Shown here piece after piece: positions 1 to 9,035 of a stretch of DNA of 14,051 nucleotides. Origin of the DNA: Usnea hakonensis (Eukaryota > Ascomycota > Lecanoromycetes > Lecanorales > Parmeliaceae); assembly GCA_013423325.1 (NCBI GenBank), contig BLJB01000521.1, positions 1 to 14,051 on the forward strand, given 5' to 3'. Within the stretch, counting starts at the first letter, position 1. Each line of letters starts with the position of its first letter. The position numbers and the translations under genes were made by a program. The notes under the pieces are model-generated. The model did not search any database and was not told the origin of the DNA. It saw only the letters and a list, made by a program, of their open reading frames with translations.

Positions 1-75
1 TCCCCACCTATCGTGAATGGCGTCTCTTCATGTTGGTTGTTGTACTTCATCTTTCAAATCCTCTATATCATTATA
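1..75. other. CpA/TpG-retaining island at left edge
   Basis: This short stretch keeps many CA and TG dinucleotides (for example around 16-58), unlike nearly all of the next 2 kb. It passes into TA-rich sequence near 70-120. It may be the edge of single-copy flanking DNA or the less mutated end of another repeat. It is too short to assign coding potential, and I recognise no motif in it. Confidence 0.45.
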
Positions 76-120
76 GATAATAATAAAGATATATTATCTC
101 TATTAATATTTACTATTAAG

Positions 121-235
121 TATATATACTAAGCCCCGCTAGGGTAAATCCGGATAAGCGCCGGCTACCTAGAAGTCCGACTCCGCTATAGTGGATCCAG
201 ACCTCCAGATAATCCACAACAGCTATAAAAAGAAA
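121..235. other. GC-richer unmutated block
   Basis: About 115 bp with clearly higher GC content, several intact CpA sites (near 199-223) and CpG sites, between two AT-rich stretches. No reading frame, LTR terminus or tRNA-like fold is recognisable. The sharp change at about 235 could be the junction of an inserted element with DNA that was not mutated. The identity of the block is unknown. Confidence 0.4.
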
Positions 236-239
236 GATA

Positions 240-1430
240 TAAGAGAATAATAAAAGATTGTATTTAAATTTAAATATAATAAAGGCGAAATAAATAGTAA
301 ATATAGAGAAACTAGTATTAGAAGGGGATAAAAAAAGGTACTTATTATTAATTATTAATATAATTATAGAAAAAATAGCTTTCGAACTAATACTAAAAGA
401 TTTAGTTAAGATAGAAAAGATAAAAAAGATATTATATTATATATATAAAATAGTATAGTACTTTAATTACTAGAAATAAGACTATATAACTATTTATTAT
501 AAAAATAAGATTAAATATATAGAATATAACTAAAAATATAATACTAGAGAATATAATAAAATAGTTCTAAAAGTCTATAGAATATATATAATATATAGTA
601 ATAAGAGCTATATAGTATATTAAAGAATATATCTAAAAAAGAAATAAAAGATTAAAAAGATAATAAAAAAATTAATATTAAAATTAATAATAATTTTAAA
701 TTTAAAAGGGATAAAGTTTATTAAAGCGCTAAAAATTATTAGTAGATTTATAATAATTATATTTAGAAAGAAAAGAATATAAGATATAATTAATATAAAG
801 AGTAGCTAAAAAGAGAAAGATTTAGAAATATTTAAAGATTAATTAAATATTACTAAAAATTCTATTTAGAATAGAAACTTATAGATTAATAGAGATAATC
901 TAATTATTTAAGATCTAGAAAGTCTAGATATAAAATATTTAAAAATAGAATTTCTAAATATTAACCTCTCTATAATAGAAAGCTAGATCTTAATAATATT
1001 ATAATATAATATAATATAAGAGACGAACTAGAAATAACAATAATACTACTTAATAATTTAAAAATAAAGTAGATTAATATTCTAATAATTTAGAAATTAT
1101 AGTAAAATATATATATAAAGTTATTATATAATTTAGAAACTAATAATTTTTTTTATTATATAAAAATAAAATAAATATAAAAATATATCTCTATATTAAT
1201 AAGAGAATTAATATTAATATATAAAAAAAGATATCTTTATTTAAAAATATTTATATTATTACTATTAAATTTAAAAAGAAAGATAGAGCTATTAAAAAAA
1301 AAAGATTTTTAATATATATAATTCTAGCTTATCTCTAATTATTAATAATAATTTATTAAGCCTTCTAGTATTAAAAAAGAAGATCTAAAAATAAAGGAAA
1401 TAAATAGTAATTAAAAACTTTAATCTCTAT
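240..1430. other. AT-rich RIP relic, unrecognised
   Basis: About 1.2 kb of very AT-rich sequence with almost no CpA/TpG. Reading the plus strand with RIP-type stops tolerated gives hydrophilic Lys/Asn/Gln-rich stretches, notably around 770-1200. I could not match these to a transposase, gag or reverse transcriptase motif, and the bias comes partly from the base composition itself. It most likely derives from a transposable element, because the mutation pattern is the same as in the copia region. No function can be assigned. Confidence 0.35.
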
Positions 1431-1634
1431 TGTTACGATATTACTCTAGCCTCCTATCTATAGCCTTATAAGGCCTTCTTTTCTTAGCCTTATAAGGCCT
1501 CCTCGCTTAGGCCTTAGCGAGGCTACTTTATATTTAATACTTCTATATTATATTCTTTTATCTTTAGAATAGAAATTCTATAGAAATAGTAATATCTATT
1601 ATTATTATTCTAATTCTTAGTTCTAATTGTAATA
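1431..1634. repeat. Candidate LTR of a retrotransposon
   Basis: The block opens with TGTTACG, a common start for fungal LTRs. It can be read to GTAATA at 1629-1634, which would be a RIP-altered form of a GTAACA-type end, giving about 204 bp. It is less AT-rich than its surroundings in its first 90 bp, where three palindromes sit. I see no matching second LTR in the window and no target-site duplication. The right boundary is uncertain; a GTAACG at about 1662-1667 could be the true end instead. Orientation and element type (perhaps Gypsy-like) are inferences. Confidence 0.4.
1462..1522. repeat. Palindrome cluster in candidate LTR
   Basis: AGCCTTATAAGGCCT occurs twice (1462-1476 and 1486-1500), each containing the perfect 12-bp palindrome GCCTTATAAGGC. 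A 22-bp near-perfect inverted repeat with arms CCTCGCT and AGCGAGG follows directly at 1501-1522. They could fold into consecutive hairpins in a transcript or act as duplicated protein-binding sites. The sequence shows the symmetry; any function is inferred. Confidence 0.75.
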
Positions 1635-1695
1635 TAATTTCTATTCTTCTTTCAGATACGTAGTAACGAGTAAACTAAAATATCTATTAAACTAA

Positions 1696-1913
1696 AAGGA
1701 AGATAGTATATAATATATAGATCTATATTATATAGATTTATAGTACGCTATACTAGAATTCCTATATAATTTAAATTATATAGAGTAAGTATAAGAAGTA
1801 CTTTAAAGGAAGAAAAGAAGATAGTATATAATATATAGACCTATAATATACTATAATAAAACTAGAACCCTATATAATTTAAAATATATATAAGTATAAT
1901 AGATACTTTAAAA
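1696..1913. repeat. Tandem duplication, period about 118 bp
   Basis: GATAGTATATAATATATAGA begins at 1702 and again at 1820. Both copies continue with related blocks (an ACTAGAA word, then CCTATATAATTTAAA, then a TACTTTAAA end at about 1798-1806 and 1904-1912). The copies differ by substitutions and small indels. The duplication lies just right of the candidate LTR, where a leader or early gag region would be expected. Confidence 0.65.
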
Positions 1914-2409
1914 GAATTATTAAAAAAAAGCTTATTAGAAGAGGAACCTTATATACTAGCTAGACTAAATAAAATAAGTAATATAATAGAGATAGAGAAA
2001 GCGTCTTTAATTACCTCTATAAATTAAATTAAGGGAGAGATTATATAGATCTAGAGTTTACTCTTTATATTATAAAATTTCCTCCTCTCGTAAAGTATAA
2101 TTAGATTTAGACTTAGTCCTAGATAATATAAGGGGAAGAACTAGAAGATTTATCTGATAAAGGATTTATTTACTAATTAAGGAAAAATAAGAGTAAAGAG
2201 CTAGAATATAAAAAAGAATATAAAAGAAGATTTATAATTAAACTAGAAAAATTCTAATATAAATTTATCTTATTAGATTTAGGCCTTAATACTAATAAGT
2301 AGAAAGTTATTCTTAAAAAGATATAGATAGAAAAAGCGTTTCTCTAAAATATTAAAAATTATTTAAAAAACTAATATAATATAATTCGAGTAATAATTAT
2401 TAGCCTTTA
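1914..2409 (+). pseudogene. Unrecognised degenerate coding relic
   Basis: The plus strand from about 1920 gives stretches of plausible protein once RIP-type stops are ignored, such as LEEEPYILARLNKISN near 1937 and an acidic/basic segment with GEELEDLSDKGFIY near 2130-2172. The frame changes in between, so indels are present. The position right of a candidate LTR would suit a gag gene, but I see no zinc knuckle or other diagnostic motif. It stops at the clipped copia LTR at 2410. It could instead be unrelated DNA. Confidence 0.25.
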
Positions 2410-2537
2410 TGTCAAAATTGTAGGAAGAGTACTTCGTATTAGTTGACTATCTAGAAGGAAAGTGGATTGTGTAAGACTATTTATAAAATACTAAGGTATT
2501 AAGTATATAACTAAATTATATAACTTAACTAAGTTAC
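2410..2537 (-). repeat. Copia LTR, clipped left copy (3' LTR)
   Basis: A direct repeat of 10731-10869. It begins TGTCAAAATTG and aligns base for base with the right copy up to about 2537, with differences that are essentially all C/T or G/A transitions. On the minus strand it carries the TATAAATAG box of the right copy. Its last dozen bases, which should read as the complement of TGTCAAAAT, are missing and replaced by CTCGAGCG-type sequence. The outer half (2410-2470) keeps its TG and CA sites; the inner half has lost them. Being downstream of the minus-strand RNase H, it would be the 3' LTR. Confidence 0.6.
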
Positions 2538-2593
2538 TCGAGCGTAATTCGCTTTTAAATAGTTAACTTCTATATACTCTAAATATCGGGTAC

Positions 2594-2643
2594 CTAACGC
2601 GGATTTTAAACTTTGCGAGATAGAAAAACCCTAATCCGGTTAG
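2594..2643. repeat. Inverted repeat with one bulge
   Basis: CTAACGCGGATT (2594-2605) and AATCCGGTTAG (2633-2643) are complementary over 11 base pairs with one bulged G, enclosing a 27-base loop. The hairpin sits in a slightly GC-richer patch (about 2538-2680) directly inside the clipped LTR. It might be the terminus of a further small insertion or a terminator-like fold. No matching partner repeat was found. Confidence 0.5.
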
Positions 2644-3985
2644 CGCGAAATATGGATAGTAAGGGTAAACTTCCTAATTACTAAAATTATAATAAATCCG
2701 CTAGTAGTATCTAAATTCTATATTTTATAAAAAATACGATTATTTAAAAATTAAATTTAATATATATCGAGTATATATTAAAATCTAAGTAAAATAAGGT
2801 TAGAGGATATATGTAGGGGTATATAGATATTATTAGTATAAATAATCTAAATATAAGTAGTAAAATACTTCGAATCTAAATAGTAGAATACTCCTAGTAC
2901 TATATAAGATTCTATAAGGCCTAGAATAGGCCGATCTATAATAAAATAAATAATTACTCTAGTAGTAATAACGGTAGTAGGTATAATAAGTAAGTAGAAG
3001 AGTACCCAATCTATACTATAAGACTAAAAAGGATAAAGGTAAAGAAGAGGATTAATTAGTAATTAGTACTAAAAAATCTATTAAGTATAGACTAATTAAT
3101 AAGGCTAATAAGTCGAAGAACTAATTACGAGTACTAGAGCTCTAAAAATTAATAGGGATAGAAGCTATTTATTTTTAATATACTTATATAAAGCTATAGA
3201 GATAAGAGTTATAAGGGCCCTAAAATATAGGCTCTAAATAAGATATAAGGGTCTTAATCTATTTAATTATATATTATATATAGTCCGTAGGAATTAGTAT
3301 AATCCTACTATTACTATATTAAATAGAGTTAATTTAATAATTAAGATAAATCTATTTAATAAATAATTACTAAGTAGATAATATAAAGTCTTTAGGTTAT
3401 ATAGTAAAAAAGTCTTAATCTATATTAATCTTATAGTTAAAAATAAGTAGGTATTTACTCTTTTTACTAAAAGGATTATCGAGGAAAACCGCTCCCTAGT
3501 AGTACTAGATATTAGAAGTCTATACTATATTAGCTACCTATATCTTAGTCTAAATAATAAATAAAGTAATATAATTAGACTTTAATATAAGTTTTTATAA
3601 TACGAGATAATAGTCTCGCTCTATATAATTAGAAAGATTATTAATCTAGTTAACCTTATTAGCTCTAATAGAAAATAAGATAGGCCTAGAATATATAAAA
3701 ATAGTAATAAGAGTTTAGATATAGAAAAGAAATTTAATAAGCTCCTCTATATTAATATTACTATTTAATTTAGTAGCTTTAAGGCGTAAAGAGACTATAA
3801 TTTTAAAAGGATATAGTTAAATTTCCTTAATATTTAAATAATAGAAGGTAGATATAGTATAAAAAGAATAACTAATTTAGAATTCTATACTATAACGTTA
3901 TTAGTAGAATCGTTAGGGCAAATTTAGTAATAGGGATAGTTACGATAGCCGCGATATTATATCTATAATATTTCTAGGATATTAA
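2644..3985. other. RIP relic between RNase H and LTR
   Basis: About 1.3 kb lies between the copia RNase H stop (minus strand) and the left LTR, longer than a usual copia 3' untranslated region. Plus-strand reading with stops tolerated gives hydrophilic pieces (for example TKKDKGKEED near 3023-3052), but I cannot tie them to a family. CpA/TpG is almost absent. A nested insertion, an extra open reading frame of the element or a long 3' leader are all possible. No polypurine tract is visible before 2537. Confidence 0.35.
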
Positions 3986-3999
3986 TAGCTATATAGCTA

Positions 4000-4769
4000 T
4001 TAGAGTTCGAGTCTTAGAGCTTATCTAAAGATAATAAATTTATTTTTACTAAAAGGCTTAATAAGTCTATTAGTAATTTACTCTTTAGTAGGAATATACT
4101 TTAATACTATTTTATCTTTAGATATCTTTTTATAGATAAAGTACTAATTAATATTAATATATTTAGTTTATAAATAGAATTAAGGATTCTTAGCTAGAGT
4201 AATAGCCCTTTAGTTATTATAATAGATAATTACTAACTTTACCCCTTTAGTAGATTTAGAGGATAACTAGATAAAAAGACTTTTTAACTAGATTATCTCT
4301 TTAATAGTCTAGATCTATTTAATATATTTAGTCTTATAAGTAAATAGAGTAATTATAGATTATTATTTTAAAGACTAGCTAATAGCTCTATTTCTAATAT
4401 TAAATATATATCTTAAAATTAATTATCGGATATTATAATTATTAGCCTAATTAGTATTAATAAAATTAGAGACCTACTATAGAGAACTTTTAAATATAAG
4501 ATATAGACCTATAGTACCTTTTAAATATTAAAAAATATACTTAATAGTAGCCTAATATTACTCTATAGGATTTAAACTATAATAGCTAATTATAGAGATA
4601 ATATATATAATATTAAGATATATTCCTAGTATAGTATATATTAAAGACCTAATAACTAATTAATATTGGACTCGGAAATCTATAAAGGCGATATAACTAT
4701 CCTCTACTTTTAAGAGTTTAGTAGATATATCTATAAAAATAAGTTATAGTTTAGACTTCTATATATTAA
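4000..4769 (-). pseudogene. Copia RNase H domain, RIP-inactivated
   Basis: C-terminal part of a Ty1/copia polyprotein; in the living element this domain degrades the RNA strand of the RNA:DNA hybrid. Minus-strand translation gives family-typical strings, among them QY-LVIRSLIYTILGIY, YLKGTIGLYL, an NTN-ANNYNIR stretch at about 4427-4462 (where D-A-D-W-A-G-D is usual), LKSLFI-LSSKSTKGVK and KYIPTKE followed by RLIKPF near 4051-4113 (hyphens mark RIP stops). Acidic residues expected in the active site read as Asn, as G-to-A change would give. The frame ends at tandem stops near 4000. It is continuous with the reverse transcriptase upstream. Confidence 0.88.
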
Positions 4770-5480
4770 ATCTTCTAAATACTTACTCTATATAGTCTAT
4801 TTAATTAAGATAAAGAATTCGATTTAGTTAATCTTAAATAATAACTATTCCTAAATAGAAGATATATAGTTTAAGATCTTTTATATAAAAACGCCTATTA
4901 AGCTCTAACTTAATAATCTAGATTTTAATACGATCTTTATTAATAATAAGAAGATTATTTATATAGATAGTAATAATAATATAGATCTTCTTATTAATAA
5001 AGATACTAAAATTAATATTAATTAGAAGAAATTCTAGTAATCTTAAAAACTTTATAAAGATATTATATTATATATAAGAACTTTACTTTAAACTATATAG
5101 AGCTTTATTAAATTTATAAATATACTTTATATTATCTATTATTCTAGTAAGCTACTCTATATAGAGGTCTTTCTTAATAGCGCTATATAGGAAAGCTATT
5201 TTAATATCTATTTACTTAATCTCTTAATCTAATATAATAGCTAGAGTAAAGATAACTTTATAACTTATAGATTTAATAATTAAGATAAAAGTCTTAAGTC
5301 CTTCTTATTATTAAAAGTCTCGAACTATTTAGCGGGTCTTATATTATAGGATCTCCCCTATAACTAGGCCCCGCTTAAACGTATATATCTATCTTTTTAT
5401 AAGAATATTATAATTTATAAAGAGTTTAGTAAGCGTCTAAATCTTATTTTTAATAAGGGATAAGAATTTCTTTAATATAG
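4770..5480 (-). pseudogene. Copia reverse transcriptase, RIP-inactivated
   Basis: The Ty1/copia reverse transcriptase copies element RNA into cDNA in cytoplasmic particles. The minus strand reads SLIKNKI-TLTKL near 5440-5475, FKRGLV near 5359-5376, IIKSISYKVIFTLAIILD, then DIKIAFLYSAIKKDLYIE at 5155-5208, the conserved copia block that holds one catalytic Asp. The catalytic Y-V-D-D box appears as Y-I-N-N at 4954-4965, exactly the outcome of G-to-A changes. Many stops replace Gln or Trp codons. The frame here matches that of gag and protease but differs from integrase, so at least two indels lie between. The protein is dead; family assignment is very secure. Confidence 0.95.
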
Positions 5481-5892
5481 TTATTTACTATTCTATCTTA
5501 TAGTAATCTCGTATAGCTTTAATATATATTTATAGTTTATAGAGTTTATTTTAAGCTACTAGGGCTAAAAGAGTAAAAGGATCTAGAGATAGATTATATA
5601 TATTAGGAATATATAGATTAGAATAGTCTTTTAGAGCTTTTATAATTAATTTTATATTAAAATTATTTTCTTCTAAAGTATTAGAAGATAAGGGAGTATA
5701 AATAATTATTAATAAAATATAGATAACTAGAGAAAATATTCCTAATTTAGATATAAAAATAAGAGTAAGAGCTAATATATTAGAGGGATTAATATAAATA
5801 GTATTAATAATAATAAGCTTTTTTAATATCTCCTTTAAAGCTAGCTAGAGTTATTACTACTTAATATTAGATAAGTCCTTAATAGGCTTATT

Positions 5893-6710
5893 CTAATTAA
5901 ATATAAATAAGGGCGTTTTTTTTATATATAATAAAAGCTAGATCTAATAATTTTATTATTTTTAGGGCGCTAGAGTTAATAGATACTCTCGCCTTTATAA
6001 TCTATTAAGTAATAATATTTATTTCTATTTTTAAGCTTTTTCTAGATATAGTTTATTATCTAAATATAGGAGCTAATTATCCGAAGGTAAAAGAGATCTA
6101 GTTAATTACTAGTAAAGACCTTAATTAGAGTAACGCCTAGACCTATAATAGAGCTTTATATATATAGATAATTAGCTATCTAAAGGACTTTAGGCTATAA
6201 GTTACGAGGAAGACTAGAGTTAATAAGTATCAAGTATAAGTACCTAAAAAATATCTACCTAAATCATTCAACTTTACTATTTTACTAGAGATTTCTAGAA
6301 ATAGTAGACTTATAAATAATACCTTCTTTAGCGAGAAAATTATTAAAGACCTTTTTAATATATTCGCCTCTATTATTAATATAAAGATAATAGATCTTAT
6401 AGTTATTTTACTCGCGCCTAACTTTAAATCTTTTAAAGGACTTAAATACCTCTCCTTAGAATTTAAGTATATTAATATTAGTAAACTTAATATTATTATA
6501 TTACTAGATAATAAAGTATTTAGTACTATTAAACCTAATAAGATAAATAGGTCTAACGACGTTACTATAAATAAGGTCTAGGGGATATTTATCTAGCTTT
6601 ATATAATTTTTATAGAGGGTAGTCTTATAACGTCCTATAATATAGCTCTTATAAGTATACTCCTTTTTAATTTCGTAAGAGAAATTAACTCTAATAATAA
6701 TTAAAAATAA
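5893..6710 (-). pseudogene. Copia integrase, RIP-inactivated
   Basis: Integrase joins the cDNA ends to chromosomal DNA. Minus-strand order shows the C-terminal part of the zinc-binding region (EYTYKSYIIGRYKTTLYKNY at about 6610-6670, with Tyr in the two Cys positions), then the catalytic core. The first Asp is Asn in YSNVV (codon 6561-6563), the second Asp is Asn in INNRGEY (codon 6375-6377), and the Glu is kept in NSKVE (codon 6267-6269). Further on are LRIISSYI (6063-6086) and NKYYYLIDYKGESIY (to about 5982), a copia-typical C-terminal region. The whole domain stays in one frame, offset from protease and reverse transcriptase. Confidence 0.93.
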
Positions 6711-6899
6711 TTTCTCTATATTTTATTAGCCTAGATACTCTATTCGTATATACTAGTATTATTTAATAGGTATATTAAAAATACTATAAGTATTAAGAGC
6801 TACTAGGGGGTTCTATAAATTTAGAGTAAATAGCCTATAGATATAAATAGTAGTAAAGATAACGCCTTTAATTAAGAGCTAATAGTATTTCCTAGTAAG

Positions 6900-7770
6900 G
6901 CTAAAAAAGATATCTATCTAGATCTAAAAGTTATATAATAAATAGTAAGTTAATATTTAGAGAGGATATAAAAAGGATACTAGAAATAAAGAGAGATTTA
7001 TATATATTAGAGGTAATATATCTAAATTTAATTATTTTAATATTTTTAGGTATAACTATTTAGCTACTAATATCTTTAACTTAAGGGTCGAAGTATAATT
7101 TAATTTTAATAAAGTTAATTTTATTTTAGGACGCGCTTTAGCTATAACTACTATTAATAATATATAACTTTAAGAGATTTAGAGCTAGGCTAGCTATAAA
7201 TATATAGATATCTATAGCTAGGTACGAGTTCTAATAACCTTAGAAAGAATAAGAGGAGTAATAGTAAAAAGTACTATAAATAGAGATCTTAGAAATATAA
7301 GTAAAATTAAAGTAGATTTTTTCTTCTTTATTATTTTTATCCTTATTAAGCTTACGCTTTTTACTCTTTTAGATCTTAATAATAATTATCTTTATAACTA
7401 AAGTAGCCTTTTTAGCCTTAGTCTTAAATTTCTTAGACTTAAGATAAAAGTATAGTATTTAATATTTAGATATAGTATATTTATCCTTTTTCCTAAGCTT
7501 TTTATAGTAACTATATATATCTCGAGGCTTATTTAAGGTTAAGGATAATTTTACTTTAGTAGTAGCTATTATAATATAGACTTTATTTTAATAGACCTAT
7601 ATATATTTTTCCTTATTTATAGTAGCTAGAATAACCTTTTAAAAAGTATAAATATTATTACTATAGAAGATATACGCCTAGATATAAGATATCTAAAAAA
7701 TACTATAAATATCTCTAAGCCTAATTAAATATAATTAAATAAGATAGGTTTAAGAAAGTTTAAGTAACTT
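6900..7770 (-). pseudogene. Copia gag C-terminus and protease relic
   Basis: Minus-strand continuation of gag after the LINE insertion. KPRDIYSYYKKLRKKDKYT (near 7474-7530) resembles a gag zinc knuckle with Cys changed to Tyr and Gly to Arg, although the His position is not convincing. A Lys-rich segment follows. The aspartic protease signature reads YIINSSYS at 7141-7164, where Asn-Ser-Ser at 7147-7155 stands for Asp-Ser-Gly. SSLNINLLFII-LLDLDRY (about 6915-6975) matches the copia N-L-L-S-V-x-Q-L block. Gag and protease share one frame, and that frame continues from the gag part beyond the insertion. Confidence 0.85.
7758..7770. repeat. LINE target-site duplication, left copy
   Basis: GTTTAAGTAACTT, identical to 9023-9035. 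The 13-bp exact direct repeat brackets the insertion and is the length expected for target-primed reverse transcription. It falls inside the copia gag coding frame. Confidence 0.93.
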
Positions 7771-7790
7771 TGGATTGGATTGGATTGGAT
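7771..7790 (-). repeat. LINE 3' tail, (TGGAT)4
   Basis: Four perfect copies of TGGAT on the plus strand (ATCCA on the element strand) directly next to the target-site duplication. The TpG sites are all intact. Confidence 0.95.
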
Positions 7791-9022
7791 TTCATACTCG
7801 TGTCTATCTAACTATGTGAAAGATAATTACGGGAAGCTCTATAGCAATATTGTAGAGGAAACCTTTACTTGCGCTAGGGTAAAAACCTCCACACGTTTCT
7901 TCTGTTATAGTGTCCTACAAATATCGAGTTCTATATACCACCTTCGATAACTTCTACGAATTGTATATGCACGCTAGGTCGCTGTACGCTTTAGTATCCT
8001 TTCTGAGAAAAAAAACAACTTGACTATTAGTAAGAATATAGGTAGGCCGAATAACGCCCGCGTCCCCGTAGGGTAGTTAGTATTCCTCGTAGAGTATTTA
8101 TCTACGAGTTCGGTTACTGGCCCTTATTCCCAGCTTGTTCTGATCCGTGAGCGCCTATCGCCGAGGAAAAAAGGCCGGCGTCTTAGCCCTATACCGAGTC
8201 TAGTAGGGAGAGACCCTGCTAGAGTAGGTAATAGTAATACGGTACGGATACGAAGTTTAGATTAATCGATTGCTGCTAAATTCTGCGGTCCTTATCGAGT
8301 TAACTCTCGGAGGGCTACCGGTACGAAGAAACACGGGCCTTCGTATTTATATAACGCGCCAAGAGTCTTAGTATTCCATACGTAAAAACTCTATACTAGG
8401 TGAGCGAGGTCCTATAAGGTCTTTTTACTTCGGGTATAGGATACCGGTTCCTTCTATAGTATTACTACCCGTAGGTACGTAGAGGAGAACGCCTAGCGGT
8501 GAATATATCGCGCTAGCTCTGCGAGTGGGTAGAGTTATCGATAGGTACGCGTATCTAGAGATAGAGAGAGAATCGTATCTTTACTAATAGCCACGCTTCG
8601 AACGGGCTCGTAGGAGGAAGTAGATATCTCGTATCCTATCGGTCGTACCGGGACTAGGCTATTATCCCTACGTATCTAGAGTAACTAATCCTATCAGCTA
8701 ATACGCCTTCTACCTAAGCCACCTAGTACTCTCCACGTATTATTATAGGAAGGTTCTGCGCGTTCGGCGTCCGATTAAGTAGTATTATATCGACTTTACT
8801 AATAGTATAGCTATGTTTCTAATTAAATGCTCTACTTGTAATAGGGACGTATCTTATCTCTATCGCTTTATCTTGCTATTTTCTATCCTATCTCCTTTAC
8901 GCGTCGCACCCTAAGATCACTTGGCTCTACTATATACCGTGTACGACGGCGACCTTCACATCGCATACGATAGTAGCAGGTTCGTAGCCGGCAGCGCGTA
9001 CAGCTGGATCTCGTCGCCGGCC
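7771..9022 (-). mobile_element. Non-LTR (LINE-type) insertion, 5'-truncated
   Basis: A 1252-bp insertion between perfect 13-bp duplications. Reading the minus strand, it ends in four ATCCA units (7771-7790), the short tandem tail typical of some non-LTR elements, which gives its orientation. It is GC-richer than the copia host and keeps many CA and TG sites, particularly at 7791-8030, 8110-8155 and 8940-9022, so it is less mutated and younger. No long frame remains. At the truncated 5' end the first 22 codons are open, ending AGDEIQLYALPATNLLLSY-A-M and TGA at 8956-8958, but other frames are open too. Most of the body is probably 3' untranslated sequence. Its TAATTACGGGA word recurs in the element at the right edge. 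Confidence 0.85.
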
Positions 9023-9035
9023 GTTTAAGTAACTT
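9023..9035. repeat. LINE target-site duplication, right copy
   Basis: GTTTAAGTAACTT, the partner of 7758-7770. Removing one copy and the insert restores a continuous copia gag frame on the minus strand (LYKLLKLS across the joint). Confidence 0.93.

Noticed and set aside
240..1430. A long Asn/Lys/Ile-rich plus-strand protein
   Set aside because: Such composition follows directly from AT-rich DNA; there are many stops and no motif.
2629..2634. CCCTAA, the fungal telomere repeat unit
   Set aside because: Only a single copy, part of a local hairpin; no tandem array.
8595..8721. A box-like (8710-8721) and B box-like (8595-8603) Pol III promoter words on the minus strand, suggesting a SINE or tRNA relic
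   Set aside because: The B box word fits, but the boxes are over 100 bp apart, no tRNA fold is visible between them, and they lie deep inside the LINE insertion rather than at its 5' end. Chance is more likely.
8935..9021. A Cys-rich zinc finger (CTRCRLRTC in a minus-strand frame)
   Set aside because: The spacing fits neither a Zn2Cys6 nor a CCHC finger, and it is one of three open frames in a GC-rich patch.
8956..9022. A conserved host exon captured at the 5' end of the LINE insertion
   Set aside because: All three minus-strand frames are open over this short unmutated segment, so coding cannot be shown; no domain is recognisable.
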